NCBI RefSeq assembly: GCF_051014685.1
Contig: NC_135055.1
Location: forward strand, 8,544,001 to 8,608,000
Reading direction: 5' to 3'
Length of the DNA stretch: 64,000 bases
Source of the DNA: Ptiloglossa arizonensis
Lineage: Eukaryota; Arthropoda; Insecta; Hymenoptera; Colletidae
Shown: positions 21,324-35,222 of the stretch, piece after piece
How the letters are laid out: each line of letters opens with the position of its first letter
Position numbering within the stretch: position 1 is the first letter of the stretch
Translations under genes and position numbers: made by a program
The notes under the pieces: generated by a model
Database searches by the model: none
What the model saw: only the letters and a program-made list of their open reading frames with translations
What the model was told of the DNA's origin: nothing

Positions 21324-24300
21324 AAGTAATGCGATTGGATCATTCCTCTTTTTTTTTTTACGCCGTTTCAGCTTATTGGACACTGGCCAATTTTTTTTGT
21401 GCACATACGGTACGTAAAAAAATTCCAGCGTGAAATCAAACGGTATCTATTCTTTCCGTAAAGAATTGTCCAACTCAGAATTCCAATATCTAATGAAACT
21501 ATATGCTATCATCTTCTAAAAATGGTACAATACTATTATTGTTTCAATGTTAAAACTAAGAAAACGTGGAAATACAATTGAGAGTTAGTCGGCTGAACTA
21601 CAGCTGAAAGACCGAACTTGTTATATGTATAAGTTGTTTGAACAAATGATTAATGGACTACTCAAATGGTCATTCAAGTACAATAATCTAAGCTTCGTTG
21701 GTAATAATGTGTTCCTACATCACTTAATTGTAGACAATTTCTTCACTTTAAACTCCAGTATCTACAATGCCATCAACAACAACTAATATTTATCGACAGT
21801 CTGTTTCTAGATAAAGAAAACCTACAATTACATGTTGCGAAGGTATCGTATCATTGAAAAGTTTAGAATAACAGGAAACATCTTAACCTTCGTAAAAATT
21901 TACCAAAAGATAGGGAAATTCAATGAGTAAACGAAAATTGATCGAAAATGGCACACTACCAAATTTAGTCACGAGAATTATCCTGTTTTCCATTTACCAA
22001 AATACTAACTTTGCTTTTGTTTTTTCATATATTATTATAATTCAGTTAAATAAATATTTTGATTTTCTGAAATTAAACTTGTGTTACTATCGTTCCCATT
22101 CAGTGTTACAACCGAATTAGGTAACATGTTTCTAAAAAAAATGTTTGTTATAAACGCAATAGCTTTTGCATAATCGTATTCCAAAGTCAAAGTGTTATTG
22201 CTCTCATGTAAAATTTCTAAGTATGTATGTGTATTAATGTTTATTATGTACATTTATATTTTCATATTATATATATTATTTATATTTCCATTTTATACAT
22301 TCTACTTAGTTATATGTTCTTAGCGATCAATTGCTGGTTAAAACTGGTTACGATTGATTATAAACAAAAATGTTTATATATAAGGATAAAATACGATATT
22401 TTTAAGCATGTAACTACATCATTGAATAAATAATTACGAGAAGCGTAGTTAATATTATGCCGATAATATTCGTTCCAATATGTAAAATTTTCACATCATT
22501 ACTAAAAGCTTTTAGAATATTCTTCAAAAATGCAACAGAATATTAACTAAGGAAATAATGATAAACGGTGCACTGAAAAATAATAATAATTCTCCCGACT
22601 TCAAAAAATGGTTCATTTTAAAGAAATAAATTTAATAATTAATCATACAAAATTGACAATGCCAGAGGCTTTAAAAGCACGAAACTTTACGTGATATAAA
22701 ATTGCAAAGCTCATCGTGGTGGAACTGTTCACCGTGGAAATTTGCAAGAACCCACTTGCGTGGTTCTAAATGCACTAACAGCCTTTTCGACAGCAAATTT
22801 GTGGAGTTGCTGGATTGAGAGTGTGAGTAACAACCAACAACTTTTATGCATAGTTAGAAGTCTCCCAAATTTGTTCGACAAAAGAGAATAAAAATTGTCT
22901 CGGATGTACAGAATTCTCTGAAATTTCTCTTAACAATTAATTTAAATTAAATATTTCAAACAGCAAAATTGTATGAATTATTTTGCGCGTAGATAATATT
23001 ATTGGAGAGCTTAAAGCTCCTTCAAATTTTAGATTTTAGTTTTGAATAAACATAACTCTGGTTGAAATTGAGAATTTTAGTTAAAGTGTTAATCGCGTAA
23101 ACATATATACATAAGCACAGAGTATCATGACGTACGGTTCCAAAATAATAGTTGCTTGTTTGAAACTCGATGAAACATACTTTGAGGTATCGCTCCACTT
23201 CACGTTGCGAAATTAATCGTAGATGAATATTGAATTAAATTAGTCGAGTTTGAATCAGTAGGAATAACTTTCATACGAATATATTGACAACTGAGTTTGA
23301 AATCTTATATGGATTAGTGTCATTTCTCAATTTTTTATCCATACTTATTATTATTTATCACTAGATAAAAATTCTGTTACTTAAACTAACAACAGGTAAT
23401 AACAAAAAAAAAAAATTGAAGAGGTGCGATGTAAATGACAAATACTCATTATGCAACACTTTCTTACTACAACCAGCTTGTAAGCTACTTTTAATTAAAT
23501 TGTAGAAAGTCAGGAGACTTAAATTAATCTATTAACGCCGGAAATAATTATGACGTCGACTGTTTACATAGCTCACCTATATTCAGAAGTTGGCCCAGAA
23601 ATTAAAATCGAAATGCAGAGTACTCGTACTGATTATTCCCTACCTTGGGTACTCTATAGCAACGAGCACAATTCACGGTATAATTAATAGAAAAGACCTA
23701 TTCGAAATATCTTGGCATCCAGAAATTATTAATTCGAAGAAGCGTTTACTAATATTGTTCCGGTTAGTGTGACGAGTATCACACGCGAGTTAAATTTGTC
23801 GTATGAATATGTGATCACTCTGGGTAGCACAGTATTAAAGTCAAGTCGTCTTCTCGATAAAAGAAAAATGAAAACGACAGTCTGTCCTTTAACCAAATCT
23901 GGTTAAAACGGTCCGTCCTTTGTGTGGTGCTGTTCACAGTGCATTTTTGAAAAAGTTTTTTTATCGAGTCAAAGAAAAAAGGGCGTAAGGGACGAAGAGA
24001 AAAAAAAGCGAAAGAAAATAAGCTTTGCAAGTAGCGCAATGAGCTTACTTGGGTACCTCTCGAGTTGCAGTGAAAAAGGAATAGACCTAACGCTACTACA
24101 GAAAAAGCTCTGAAAGCATGCCTGCTCTTTCGTCGTCTCATTGTAGAGACTGCCAACACCCGACATCGCGGCGCTCAATGTTGTTACTGGCGATGCTAAT
24201 ATCTCCCTAGGACATTAGGGTTTATTAGAAACGAGCTTTTTCGCAGGAGAGCTGTTTCTTTACTCGTTTTTCGTTGCATCGTGGCTCTCTGCTCTTTTCG

Positions 24301-25727
24301 AATTCCCCAGAGGCACACAGGCACAGGGATTTGTTTTACTGGTCAAATTCTGGTTGCGAGCTCTTTCAAAGATTAATTACGGATAATTTATAAACTCATT
24401 TGTCGAACGTTTTCGATACGCAATTTTCGAAAATAAATAAACAAAAGTGATTCAGAAGTAACTTACACAAGTACTCCAACACAAATGAAGAACACAGATT
24501 GATTAGCATTTTGAAATTCTCTAAACAATTATACGTACTGATGTATGAGTAATAGATAGCAAAGTTTGCCGTATACGTAGATATAGATTGTAGGTTAAAG
24601 TAGAAATTAAGTCATAACAATAACGCTAAATATAATTACAATATACATAATGGGTTGAAAATTGTAGTGCATCCGGGGACAGTGTCATTCTACGTGGGAA
24701 AATAAGAAAAAAATTTGGTACAATATTTTTTCATCCAAGTTGTTGAACTACAGAAGCGATTAAATACAATTTGGTTATTGTATATTTTACTACTGGCTGT
24801 GTCTATCTGAGATAGTGTTTAGGGTACATCAAAGAACAAGTCTGCAAATAGGATATTACAAATATACATTTTAAATAAAAAATTGTTGAAGAATTCGAAA
24901 GATTAAACTGAACTTGTAACTCAACACTACTTGTCAATTACCAAGGAATAAAAGATGAATAATAAATAGAAATACTTTGTATTACTTCAATATCATTATC
25001 AATCGACATTATATCGAACAGATACAACTAATACTAAAATACACCATAACTAGATCGTATTTAATTCTTTGTGTAGTTGAACAAACTTTAAAACTGATTT
25101 TCTCGAAAATAAAACACCGGATGAAAAAATAATATACCAAGAATATGGTTTTAACATTCACCATTATGCACAGTATAATCTGACCGAAATTGTTGAATAG
25201 GTCGGAGCTCGAGGATTTTTTTAATCAAGAACATTTGAAGGTAATAGTCTCATAAGTCATTCAATTCGTCTTGATGTGTACTATAATGCTGCATCATAAA
25301 GAATACATCATAATGTACAAAAAAACAACGTTGACTTTCAAAACCAGGAAAAGATAGCATTGAGAGATAAAAATATGAATCATAATATTACTAACTGTGA
25401 ACTAAGTAACTTTGTCCAGGCCCATTTTGTCGTATCGGTAAAAATAACAAAAACATTAAGCAGTCTCGTCTTAAAAGCCGAAGCGACAAGACGTGTTTAA
25501 TAATACTGCATAATTTATATTAATATCAAATCCGTAGTAGAAGCACCAACACCGTAGTATCTGATGTGAACACACACTAGGAGCTTACCATGCTGCAAAC
25601 GGAGAATTATCACACCTGTGATGAGATTTCCTGATAGTTCAAGAAATCGATTCAACAAAGATACGGTACAAGAAACCTCGTATGCAAACACCACAAAACG
25701 TGAATATACTCCAACTAAAGACCAAGC
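21324..25727. other. intron-like non-coding DNA
   Basis: AT-rich. Only short chance frames are present. The purine-rich stretch at 23960-24120 opens overlapping frames on both strands and matches nothing. No RNA gene or TE protein recognised. Confidence 0.5.
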
Positions 25728-25896
25728 TACTAGGTTGTTTAATAATTTGTCGTTCGATAAAACTTATTGAACAGTATAGTACTAGGTTGCACAATAATTT
25801 GTCGTTCGATAAAACTTATACAACAGTATAGTACTAGGTTGCTCAATAAGTTCTATCGAATGACAAAACTTATTGAATAACCTATTATAGTACTAG
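25728..25896. repeat. 52-bp tandem array of mariner-end palindromes
   Basis: TACTAGGTTG begins at 25728, 25780 and 25832 (exact 52-bp spacing), with a final TACTAG at 25891. Units read TACTAGGTTG(T/C/..)..CAATAA(T/G)TT..., then CGATAAAACTTAT. The third unit is a self-contained palindrome: AATAAGTT...AACTTATT, with TACTAGGTTG and a degraded counterpart at the ends. It looks like tiny solo-TIR palindromes inserted into or duplicated beside each other at TA sites. Confidence 0.8.
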
Positions 25897-28800
25897 AAGC
25901 TGTAGATGTCATCAGCATCAGGGACTATGAATTAGCTATAGGGAAGAAAATACACCCTAAATTTATTAAATACATATCAAGTATTTCAAATGAGAGGATA
26001 TGTACAAAGACACCGTCAGGAATTTTATGATGAAATTCAAATCAGTCATCATCGATAAAAAAGGCATTGAAATTCACCCTATAATTTCACCAGCTGAACG
26101 AATCGTTTTGTCAAACGTGACAATATGAAATGCATTCAAAAACATCTCTGATCTAATTAAAATCATGTCATAGACATATTAAACTATTCAAGGAAAACCC
26201 AAATGTATCAAAAGTAAGTAAAATTTAACATACAATTGCACAGAACCTGTCGCTAATGACTTTATAATAACAATATTTATCTGTACGTTTAAATAATTCA
26301 TTCGAATGTTTGTACTTTTAGCGTATGAAAATCTGTAAATTTGATATGAAACTTACTATTTCCTGCAAGCAATGGATTTACCAGCAACAATTACAGTGTA
26401 CCTGGAAACCTTTTAGCTATTCAACTATCCCTCGGAAACTTTCTTATTTAGGCTCTTTTACTTTTCTAGAAAAACTTTCCCTTTGTTCATAATCATAAAC
26501 CTGGTTTTTACTTCCTACGGTCGAAGAACTGAGTTTAGTCTATGGTGAAAACTCATGGTGTTCGCAACGTAAATGTGACGTGACGGTCGGTGAGAAATGT
26601 TGAGGTAGAGGTATCTCTCCGACCACGCATCCCAAAGAACAAATTAAGATTATTGCAAATATAAATGATGAATTTGTATCGATCTATTTGTATATTTAGT
26701 CACACTTGACTGTCGAAATGGACTCTTGGATTGTGTGCAGAATGATTGAATGTTTATAACGGAATACTTGTCACGGAATGTCTATTCTGGAATGTCTTTC
26801 ACAGAGAACTAAATATCTTTTACGGAATGTCTTATTTTTCATGTGTACTCGGTATTTATGTGTGTTTAATGTGTATTCCTATTAGTTAATTCTGCGTGGA
26901 AAAAGTGGAAACATAGAGTAGGGATTTTTCCTTCTCGATGTTGACCTGGGGTTCTTGGAAATATTATTCATAAAAATTCAAGGTTTGGAGAAAGTTCCTT
27001 AATTGCCTTGCAGATGTTTTGCAGCTGTCCGAAAAAAACTCAGGTTATTGTCACCGGCGACCGTACTGACTAGTTTGAAAAATTAAAACTCGCGTGCAGA
27101 TTGGATGCATTGTTCGTCGGTTCGGTATGCAAACTAATTCTATAATAAAACTGGCAAATTCCAAGAATCCGCGCAAACCAGGTATGCATTCTTCAACAGG
27201 AAGTAATATAGTAAGTTCAGTAAGATGGAGACTAGAAGCAGCGATAAGTTCTTTTTGTTAAATTATTATAAACCACATATTATTGGTACTAATTTGCCAA
27301 GCAATATACAAGTGTTATATGTATTATTTTATAATATGAGAAAAGTGAATCTCTTAAGTAATTTTCTTAAGTAATGAGGAGAAACTAAGAATTCAAAGTA
27401 TTTGTATTTTTTTTTAGTAAATTTTAACTTAGATTCGCACTACTATACCAGTAATCGCACCACGATTAGATATTGGATTTTTAAATAATCTATATCGGTA
27501 ATAACATATAGACGAAGCAATAAGTAATACAATATTGCAAAAATTGTGTAACCACTTACAGTATTTGTTATCAGAAAGTATAGGGTTGTCTTTCTTTCTC
27601 CTGAATATGTGTTCAGAAATGAAGAAAAAAATGTTTCGAACACTTGAAAACGAATACGAACAAAATTTAGAGAAATTAAATATGCACCCAGGAGACACGA
27701 AACATTATATAAATGTTTCATTATTTATTAATCATTTCATTTCTACCCGTACATTATAATTTTTTTCTCGACTTGAGATAGAAACAAATATTACAAAAAA
27801 TGAAACAGAAAAGCAGGACATCCTAATACAAATAAGAAAATATTAAGTCAAAATTTATAATGCATATAAATATTTACAAACTTATTTTCAGTGCCTAATA
27901 TTACTTTTCTTTACATACAAGCTGATTCTATCTTTATACCTAATAATAGAAAATGTAAGATAACCTGAGCAAGTTTTAATGAGAATTAGTTATCGTAACA
28001 ATTCAAATATTTATATAAACAAAATTATTAAAAAATTTTATTTTCATGTTTTCTGAAATTGTTTTATTTTCATACGAAATAATACAATAACGAGACACTA
28101 AATACTCTATTTCTTGTTGAAACAAATTCTTTTAATTGTTAATAAATAATTTTTTCTGCTACGATAAACTATAATTAAGTAGATCCTAGTATAAAATGAT
28201 TTCTAATAATCAAGTAAAAATATAAAATCTGTATTTTCCTATTATTTCTTCCCACAAATTTAATATTTTGTATAAATAAAGCTGTTGTGGTACGTCTTCC
28301 AGTTATCCAATTGACTCGATATTTTGCGAAAACTATTTTCTCACAAAATATAACAAATTCGAAGTGGCGCACAAACAAAAATTAAAAAAAAATTGTTGAC
28401 CAAGAATAACAAAGGTCAACCCTAGTATTCAAAATATACGAAACGATTATACGATTCCTTTTTCGGCTGCAATTATTTATGGCAACTTCTAAAGGATGTG
28501 ATGGATGAACAGCAGCGACAAAATAGGGTAAAGAAGGGAGTAAAGCATCCTAACAGGCCCTGTCTTATACGTCAGAAGATTGGTAGATCGGTACAGGTTG
28601 TATACATACCGATCATAGCTGGTACGGGAACTTACGGTGACGAGTATGGGGGATGTCGCCACATATTATATATTATAGAATATTCCTGAAACATTCGAGG
28701 TTCTACACTCTGTAGACATACGTGCATTGTAGTACTCACTAAAGGAAATGAAAATTGATTTGTGAATAACCAACGATTTTTCATTTTAATAAAGAAATTT

Positions 28801-28979
28801 ATCTATGTACGTGTATCCATTATTTACGATAGAAAACAAAGAATCATTTTATCATACTGCTTGTGCAAACATTTACGTGTCAGTAAACATAAGAATGCCG
28901 AGAGTCTCAGTTTCCCAGATATGGTATTCGAGATTCTAATTACCATTACTGAATCAATGTATGGTATTTAGTTAGAACT
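25897..28979. other. intron-like non-coding DNA
   Basis: No exon recognised. Around 26740-26850 the string CGGAATGTCT recurs several times as an irregular short repeat. A plus frame at 28498-28689 is unrecognised. Confidence 0.45.
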
Positions 28980-29520
28980 AAAAAAGCAGCGGCAGTGATG
29001 CCTTCTGCCATGGGGTTGGATGTCGTGAAAGCCGCCACTGGACCTACACAAGAGGAAATGCTAAAGGGAGGCAGGTCTGTGATTGAATAATGGCTTCCTA
29101 CTTCCTCTTCTAAGCCAGCTTCAATCACTGTTGTGGAGCATAAGACCTAATATACTAATGATCGGGGGAGGAGGGTAGCCTCCGGCTGCTACTCATCATA
29201 TGTGCTTTCAACTCCAAGTTGATGGCTTGAGGGTCCCCGGAATGAATTAAAGGGTCGCAGTTTTGCTTAACTGGGCGGTGGGTTTCAACTTCCGGCTAAT
29301 TAACCGGAAGTCAAAGTTAACATGCGTGCAGTGTGGATGGGGGGGAGATCCATTGTGGATCTAACGTTTGATCCGCACAGTGTTGTACGCATGCTGTTGA
29401 GCTGGAATATGGTAATGGAGGCGGAAACGGTATCGGACCATCGGACTCTCCGGCTCTAATACCGTCTCTGCCATGGTGATATCTCGGCGTGCAGATGAGC
29501 GTTTTGCGTTACTTACTCAC
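28980..29520 (+). pseudogene. R1-clade non-LTR element, endonuclease C-terminal fragment
   Basis: Relic of the APE-type endonuclease that nicks target DNA for target-primed reverse transcription. The recognisable core is at about 29250-29462: LINRKSKLTCVQCG; then, after a frame change in a run of G, SIVDLTFDPHSVVRMLLSW, and ETVSDHRTLRL carrying the conserved catalytic SDH motif. A stop follows directly. Upstream (28980-29130) a frame AAAVMPSAMGLDVVKAATGP may be more of the element. Same clade as the fragments at 18800 and 39480, possibly the same family. Confidence 0.8.
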
Positions 29521-29990
29521 TGTAACCTGACCACGGTAGCAGGAGGTGGCTAAGCTTACGGGCACCATCGTAAACATTTGCAATTCGGTGATGCTTTAGG
29601 CTGGACTTGAATTGCCTCAGTGTACTGGTGATCGAGCGAAATCGCGATCCGCATCTATTCAGGCCTGATGCTAGTACATCCGCGCATATTGGTGAGCTAG
29701 CGACGATGGTGCACGTGCGAGAGCAGCTGACCTTACAAGTACTATCGTGAGACATGTAGAAGTCTGTTGGTCGTGATAAAAGAGACCAAAACTCAGAGTT
29801 AGAAGGAGCTTCCTCTCTGACTCTCAAACGTGATCCATGCGGTTTATTACGATTTTTGAAAATTATTCCGTACATACGTATGCGATATTCATAATTTTGA
29901 ACGTTAGATGATCTATTCATTGTCACGAATAGAGTTTCTAACAGTGTTACTGGAGGATTCGAAAAGGTTGGTTGTTTAGACAATTCTCAA
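29521..29990. other. unassigned GC-richer tail of the R1 fragment
   Basis: Directly continues the R1 endonuclease relic. It could be the degraded endonuclease-RT linker. The 156-codon minus-strand frame here is antisense and unrecognised, so I do not call it a gene. Confidence 0.3.
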
Positions 29991-32900
29991 AACATTGATC
30001 GCTTTATATTGGTACCTAGAAGTTCATAGCTTTGACCATTGAATTTCTCTTAATTACTTGCTTTCTCACCAAAATTTTATCATACAAATTTTATCTACAA
30101 ATTTCTACACTCTCCACATAATCTATTCAGTACTATAATTAAGATTGTCAAATAAGATTGTCATACTTACTCATTTAGATTCTGTTGCTTTATTTCTCGT
30201 ATTTTAGTTAGGATATTGGATAATAGGTAATGCGATAGTTAATAGAATAATGTTCTTATTTCTGAAAACAAAGTTTATTTATCTAAAAAAGGGATGCATT
30301 GAATTTGATACTAAAATATAAATCTATGGTATAAGAATTAGCATTTCGTATCAAATTGATTATGTGTTGTTCTTTATCTTTATAGAAAATTACAAGTTTT
30401 TCTTAACTTTAGACTTTTATTGTTACGGTTATACCGTTTAATTACATATTTCTGTTATTTTCTTCGATCTCTCATTGCAAGCTAATATTAATTTATCCAT
30501 TTTTAATATGTTAATTGCTTTTTCTTGTTTGTCTTTTATTACGTACAATCTGTTTTTTTCTGTTTTGGAGCAATATACTGAAGAAAACATGAAGTAAGTA
30601 TCGAAACTTCGTGGAATTATTACATTCAATTTATAAACCGATATCTTAGCATTAACTGAAATGCAAACAACCTGTTAAATAATTGAATTTAAATAACATC
30701 ATCTATAAGTTACTTGCCTGGAGAATCGTGAGTGTATATACAAAAATACTCAATGCCATATCATTTTCAAACACATTTTGATATTAACGATACATATTGT
30801 TGAAAATTAATTTTTTAAAACATTACTCCGTCGACTAACCGCAGTCATCCAGAGGGAACAATAAGTTGCATCGTTTCAGTTTGTGTCTAATTGCGCACAA
30901 TTCCTGTTACAACTGTCGAACACATAAACACAGTTGGTTGATTCCTGATGGAAGTTAAACGTGGCAAATAATTGATTTCAGCTTTGGTGCACGTTACTGG
31001 TGTAAATTACACGAATAATCCTCGATACAATAACGTATCAACTAGTGGCAAGTAATGGAACGATGCATTCGACAGAAAAGCAATTAGTTCGAACGATTCG
31101 TCTTAAAGTCTGTCGCAAATGAATCATGAAATGCTGACTCAAAGCTGAGTAACGCGTGGATTATCAATTTACCGGTGATTTATTTCTCTCTTTATCGAGG
31201 TATTATTGAATGTCGCTATTTGTTTAAAAATAGATATGGCACAGTTTATTCCGTATTTTCTGAGAAAATATCGTATAATCTTTCGTTGCATTAATTGACA
31301 GTGTCGGTCAGTATTGTTGGTGCTAGAATTAGCGATCTTTAGAAGTGAACAGAGAAGTTGATAGTATTATACAATTTTATTAAACATAATTCATACAAAT
31401 TGAAAATTATAATTAAATTGTGTATGAAAATATAATATTTTTTATATCTGTTACTGACATTTCATTTGATACACGAAATTATTATTGTAGAAAAAGCGAG
31501 TTTTTAATTATTCAAAAGTTTCTTTAATCGAACAGTTTTGTAAGATTTAAAACTAAACAAATTTCATAACTTAAACGGATAGTAACAACAATGGAGAATA
31601 AGATAATATATATGTAAGAAGAAGATATATATGACTTTACACGCCAGCGGTTACCAGTCGTTGACGATTTGTTTAATGATAGCATTACCATTTTCCTTTT
31701 ATTATTCATTTCGTAACATACATCGCACAAATTCTTACTATCAATATTTTTAGTTTACTAACGTTTAACTTGACCATTCAAAGAGTGAATATAATTGATC
31801 TCTGACGATAATACAGTATTTCGTTATTGGAAGCAAGTATTTATCTACCTTAGGGTCAACGCGTCATAGAATATGTAACGTATAGGTAATGCAATTCTCG
31901 AGTTGTCGCTTCTTGCTTCTTTTTCGCCAAATGCGAGAGCGAGAAACGAAGTACTATTTCATTGCTTCATTCGTCTCGTATTGTTTCTCAAGAGCTTTCA
32001 GTGTCTCTGACTCGTTTGCATTCCATCTCAATCAGAACTGGCGGGAAGAGCGTCAGGTTCTCAGCATGTAAACTAAACCCAGGACAAATATTGCAGAGTA
32101 TTTCCTGTATAAATGCTACAAAAATTTCGTCTCTAAGGTTCGTGAAATTATCCCCACCACTGCTCTGAACTGTTGGATCAGTCAATGATACGTCAGATTA
32201 GTAATTAGTAACCTTTAATAGGATTCTTTGATAAGTCATCGAAGCAAAGAGGAAAAAGTTTTACATTTTTTACTTTACGATTAAGAAATTGCTAAAATCG
32301 AATCTACGGGGATTTTAAACACGGTATCAAACGCGAATATATTGGAATAATTTTAAGTTAAACGAGAAATACATGCGCAAGAAAGGTAATAATACACGTA
32401 TTCCGACTAGATACTTCGACAGATTTTATTCTGTTATTATTGGCGTAGACATTAATCGAAATATACAAAACCAGCGACCGATTTTAAATTGATAATATTA
32501 TATTGGTTCGATTTGTTTCCTTTCGATAAAATCGACCTCGATAATAAATTTCCTTTAATCGACGTTCCGATAATCGAAATCGTACTATATTATAGTACAT
32601 TAGGAAACAAAATGTCAACTGTAGAGAATGAATTTTCGATACATTTCGTAAGCGTACAATAGATGACGAATCATAACACTTGCTAGATAATAATCAAAAA
32701 ACTGAATTTAAATATAAATTGAAAAAACTACTGATACCAAGTCGACTAGAGTACAATAACAAGATACGTTATTTATATGCAGTTAAAATTTCTAAATAAT
32801 ACCTTTTGTAAGTTTTGAAATATTTGTTGCCTAATCACGAAATAATTCATTTTGAGAAAAACGCGTTTAAAGATTCAGGCAAAGGATTTTACGAGTGTGT

Positions 32901-34384
32901 TTATACCTATTTATACGTATTCAATATACTTCATCAATTAAAAAGAAAATTTAATTAACGTATTTACAGGGTGGTCCACAAAGCGGTCGCCACGATATTT
33001 GAGCTATTTCAAACAATTTAATAGAAAAATTTTTGAAGAAAAGTGGATCGATATTAAACGAAGAATCTACAGATGTAAAAAATATTTAAAAAATATCATT
33101 TCTTTACAAGAAACAGGAATGATATATTTTGAAAATATATTTCACAATACACTTGCTTTACCATATTCTTAAACAACAAGAAAAAACGAATTCAACGACG
33201 TGGTAACATTTTTCAATTTAATTTTAATAATGTAATTTATTTTTTGAATTACCAGCTGCGACTGCGTCGTCGAAATTGTTGAGTCCATTTTGTTAACGAC
33301 TTGTAAGGTCGTTAAGCACTCTGTAGCGTATTCATTTCATTTCGTTTTAGATATACTACTCCCGGTTGCAAATTAATGCAGAGAAGCCGCATTGAAAATG
33401 GATTACACGTAGTGAATGAGCTGCTTGTTATAAATATGGAGGCTGTGGAATTGGAGAGTCAAGTATGTGTGAGGTGGTTGAAATGTAGTAACTGACAAAC
33501 GGAAGCGTCGTGTTGCAGAAGTGTTTGTTATAAATAGTTCGTTAGTACGATTGGCAGGGAAATTCATAGATAAATCATTCTTAAAATCTATTCATTCTAC
33601 CGTGTCGCTTCTGCAAGTCGATGTCGTTCGTAGTTTTCGTCCTGTCTTGAAAGAGATGCAGACAATGTGGATACCGATATTAATTTTCCGTAACGAAGAA
33701 AATGAAAATTCCCAGAATGACGTGAGCTGTCTACGATTCATCGTTTAGAAATTGGTAGTTTATAGCCTCATCCGTCACAATGAGTTTTGCGAATCGAGCT
33801 GGCGATCAAATATGTTTTATGAATAACGACTACCTGGGCTTCCAATGCAACAGAAATGCTTTCTACAATAAATTACAAACATTTGTTTAAATATTCCAAT
33901 AACTCTACTGTTTAAATATTCCTCTATGATTAAAATGTACTTTGTCCAATGTGCCCTTAACATACTAAACAAATTTAAAGCAACGAGCTAACAAATACAT
34001 GTACTGCAAATATCAGCGAAATATAAAAGTCTAGAAAATCAATTTTACGAATTTTTAAATAACTTTAATAAGTATAAATTATTATTTAAATAATTGTAAA
34101 TAATACATTTTTGAATATTTTTAAATAATTTTCTTTCAGAAAATGTGACAAAAAAATTCGATTTTTAATCCGACAAAGTAGGAAGGTTCTTTGAAACACG
34201 AATTTCTACAGTGAGAGCAGAAAGAGGTCTAACTTTCAAAAGACGTGTCATCAAAAAATTTCTATTAACACATCCATCTATAACAAGAAAATGCATTATT
34301 ACCATTTCTGCATTAGAATAGTGATTCACGATGATTAATGATACTTTGACGATCGTATTTATCGAACTAGTATTCTTTCCTTTG
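29991..34384. other. intron-like non-coding DNA
   Basis: AT-rich without recognisable exons. At about 32966 the string ACAGGGTGGTCCACAAAG resembles the terminus of arthropod CAGGGTG-type DNA transposons. The downstream GC-richer stretch (33260-33760) may be its degraded body, but no transposase motif is readable. The C-terminal part of the neighbouring Tc1 relic is lost in 34165-34384. Confidence 0.4.
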
Positions 34385-34790
34385 GAATGTTTACTATCAC
34401 CGAGATTCTGTGGAGGTGTTTTCAACGTGTGGGGATTGTTATATAAGATTCATTCCTTAACAATTCTTGCAATAAATTTAGGATCATTGTCCCGTTAAAA
34501 ATAAAAATCTTCGGATAATCCCAATTTTATGGCACTTTCTTTCAAATTTTCTTTCAAGATGCGTAAATTTTGTATTTGTCCATATTTTTGTTTATAAGCC
34601 ATGTATCCCCACAGTATAAAAATCGAATCTCCATGGTTTACTGTCGAAAGTAAGTGTCTGACTTCCATCTCTATATTAGTTTTTCTCCAATCAAATTTAG
34701 ATCCATCCGACTCAAAAATATTATATTTAGACTCATACGAAAATCTTACTAAATGAAAAGTAAATTCTTTTGAAACAAATCATTGTATAA
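34385..34790 (-). pseudogene. Tc1-like transposase fragment, central catalytic part
   Basis: The minus strand encodes the middle of a DDE transposase. In order: YESKYNIFESDGSKF (family: SDESKFNIFGSDG); TVNHGDSIFILWGYMA (family: VKHGGGSVMVWGC); ILKENLKESAIKLGLSEDF; the second-Asp box RDNDPKF; then LKTPPQNLGD in place of the usual L-x-WP-x-QSPDLNP. The first catalytic Asp is changed (SDES to SYES), two stops interrupt the frame, and the third acidic site is missing. A dead copy. Two further Tc1 relics on the same strand lie at 48055 and 59280. Confidence 0.88.
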
Positions 34791-35088
34791 AAATTTTAAA
34801 CATGAAACGAATGAGAAGCTTTCAACTCCAAGCAAGAACACGAAGATGCGAATAAAAACAAAACGATAGAATATTCTCAAAGAGTTTTCGAAGTTACAAG
34901 TAAGTAATATGATCTGTCAAATTTACTATTTTATTCGTACTTAAAATTTAATAACACACAATTTCGGTAGTCTCTTGAAAATATTCTATTATTTTTTCAT
35001 TATTGCGGTTATTGTGTTCGACTTGAAATGAAATACATGTACTAATGGATAATGTGAGGAATAAACAACGTCGTGGTCGTGGTTAAAA
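34791..35088. other. non-coding stretch upstream of the Tc1 relic
   Basis: Expected location of the transposase N-terminus on the minus strand, but no helix-turn-helix region is readable. Confidence 0.35.
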
Positions 35089-35222
35089 AAGTTTGGTTGT
35101 TCTCAGAACAAATTTTCAAGTGTTTCGGTTTCTGAGAACGAGTATATGGACAATTGACACGTCCACCATGAGCTTTCGGAGCGTCTCGACACTCGAGGGA
35201 ACCTATATGCAGTATACATTTT
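35089..35222 (-). repeat. dispersed repeat, copy 1
   Basis: On the minus strand it aligns at roughly 70% with 47060-47198 on the plus strand. Shared strings include GTATAC, then CGAGT.TC..GA, GACGTGTCA(A/C)TTGTC, and GAAACACTTGAA(A/G)ATTTGTT. Family unknown. Both translate to a similar peptide ending ETLE(N/D)LF, which may be coding memory. Confidence 0.6.

Noticed and set aside
25728..25896. CRISPR-like array (regular 52-bp repeat)
   Set aside because: Units are contiguous palindromic transposon ends without unique spacers, in a eukaryotic context.
29513..29983. 156-codon minus-strand frame as a gene
   Set aside because: It lies antisense to the tail of an R1 relic and has no recognisable domain.
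33260..33760. possible transposase coding region downstream of the CAGGGTG-type end
   Set aside because: No DDE or HTH motif readable in any frame on either strand.
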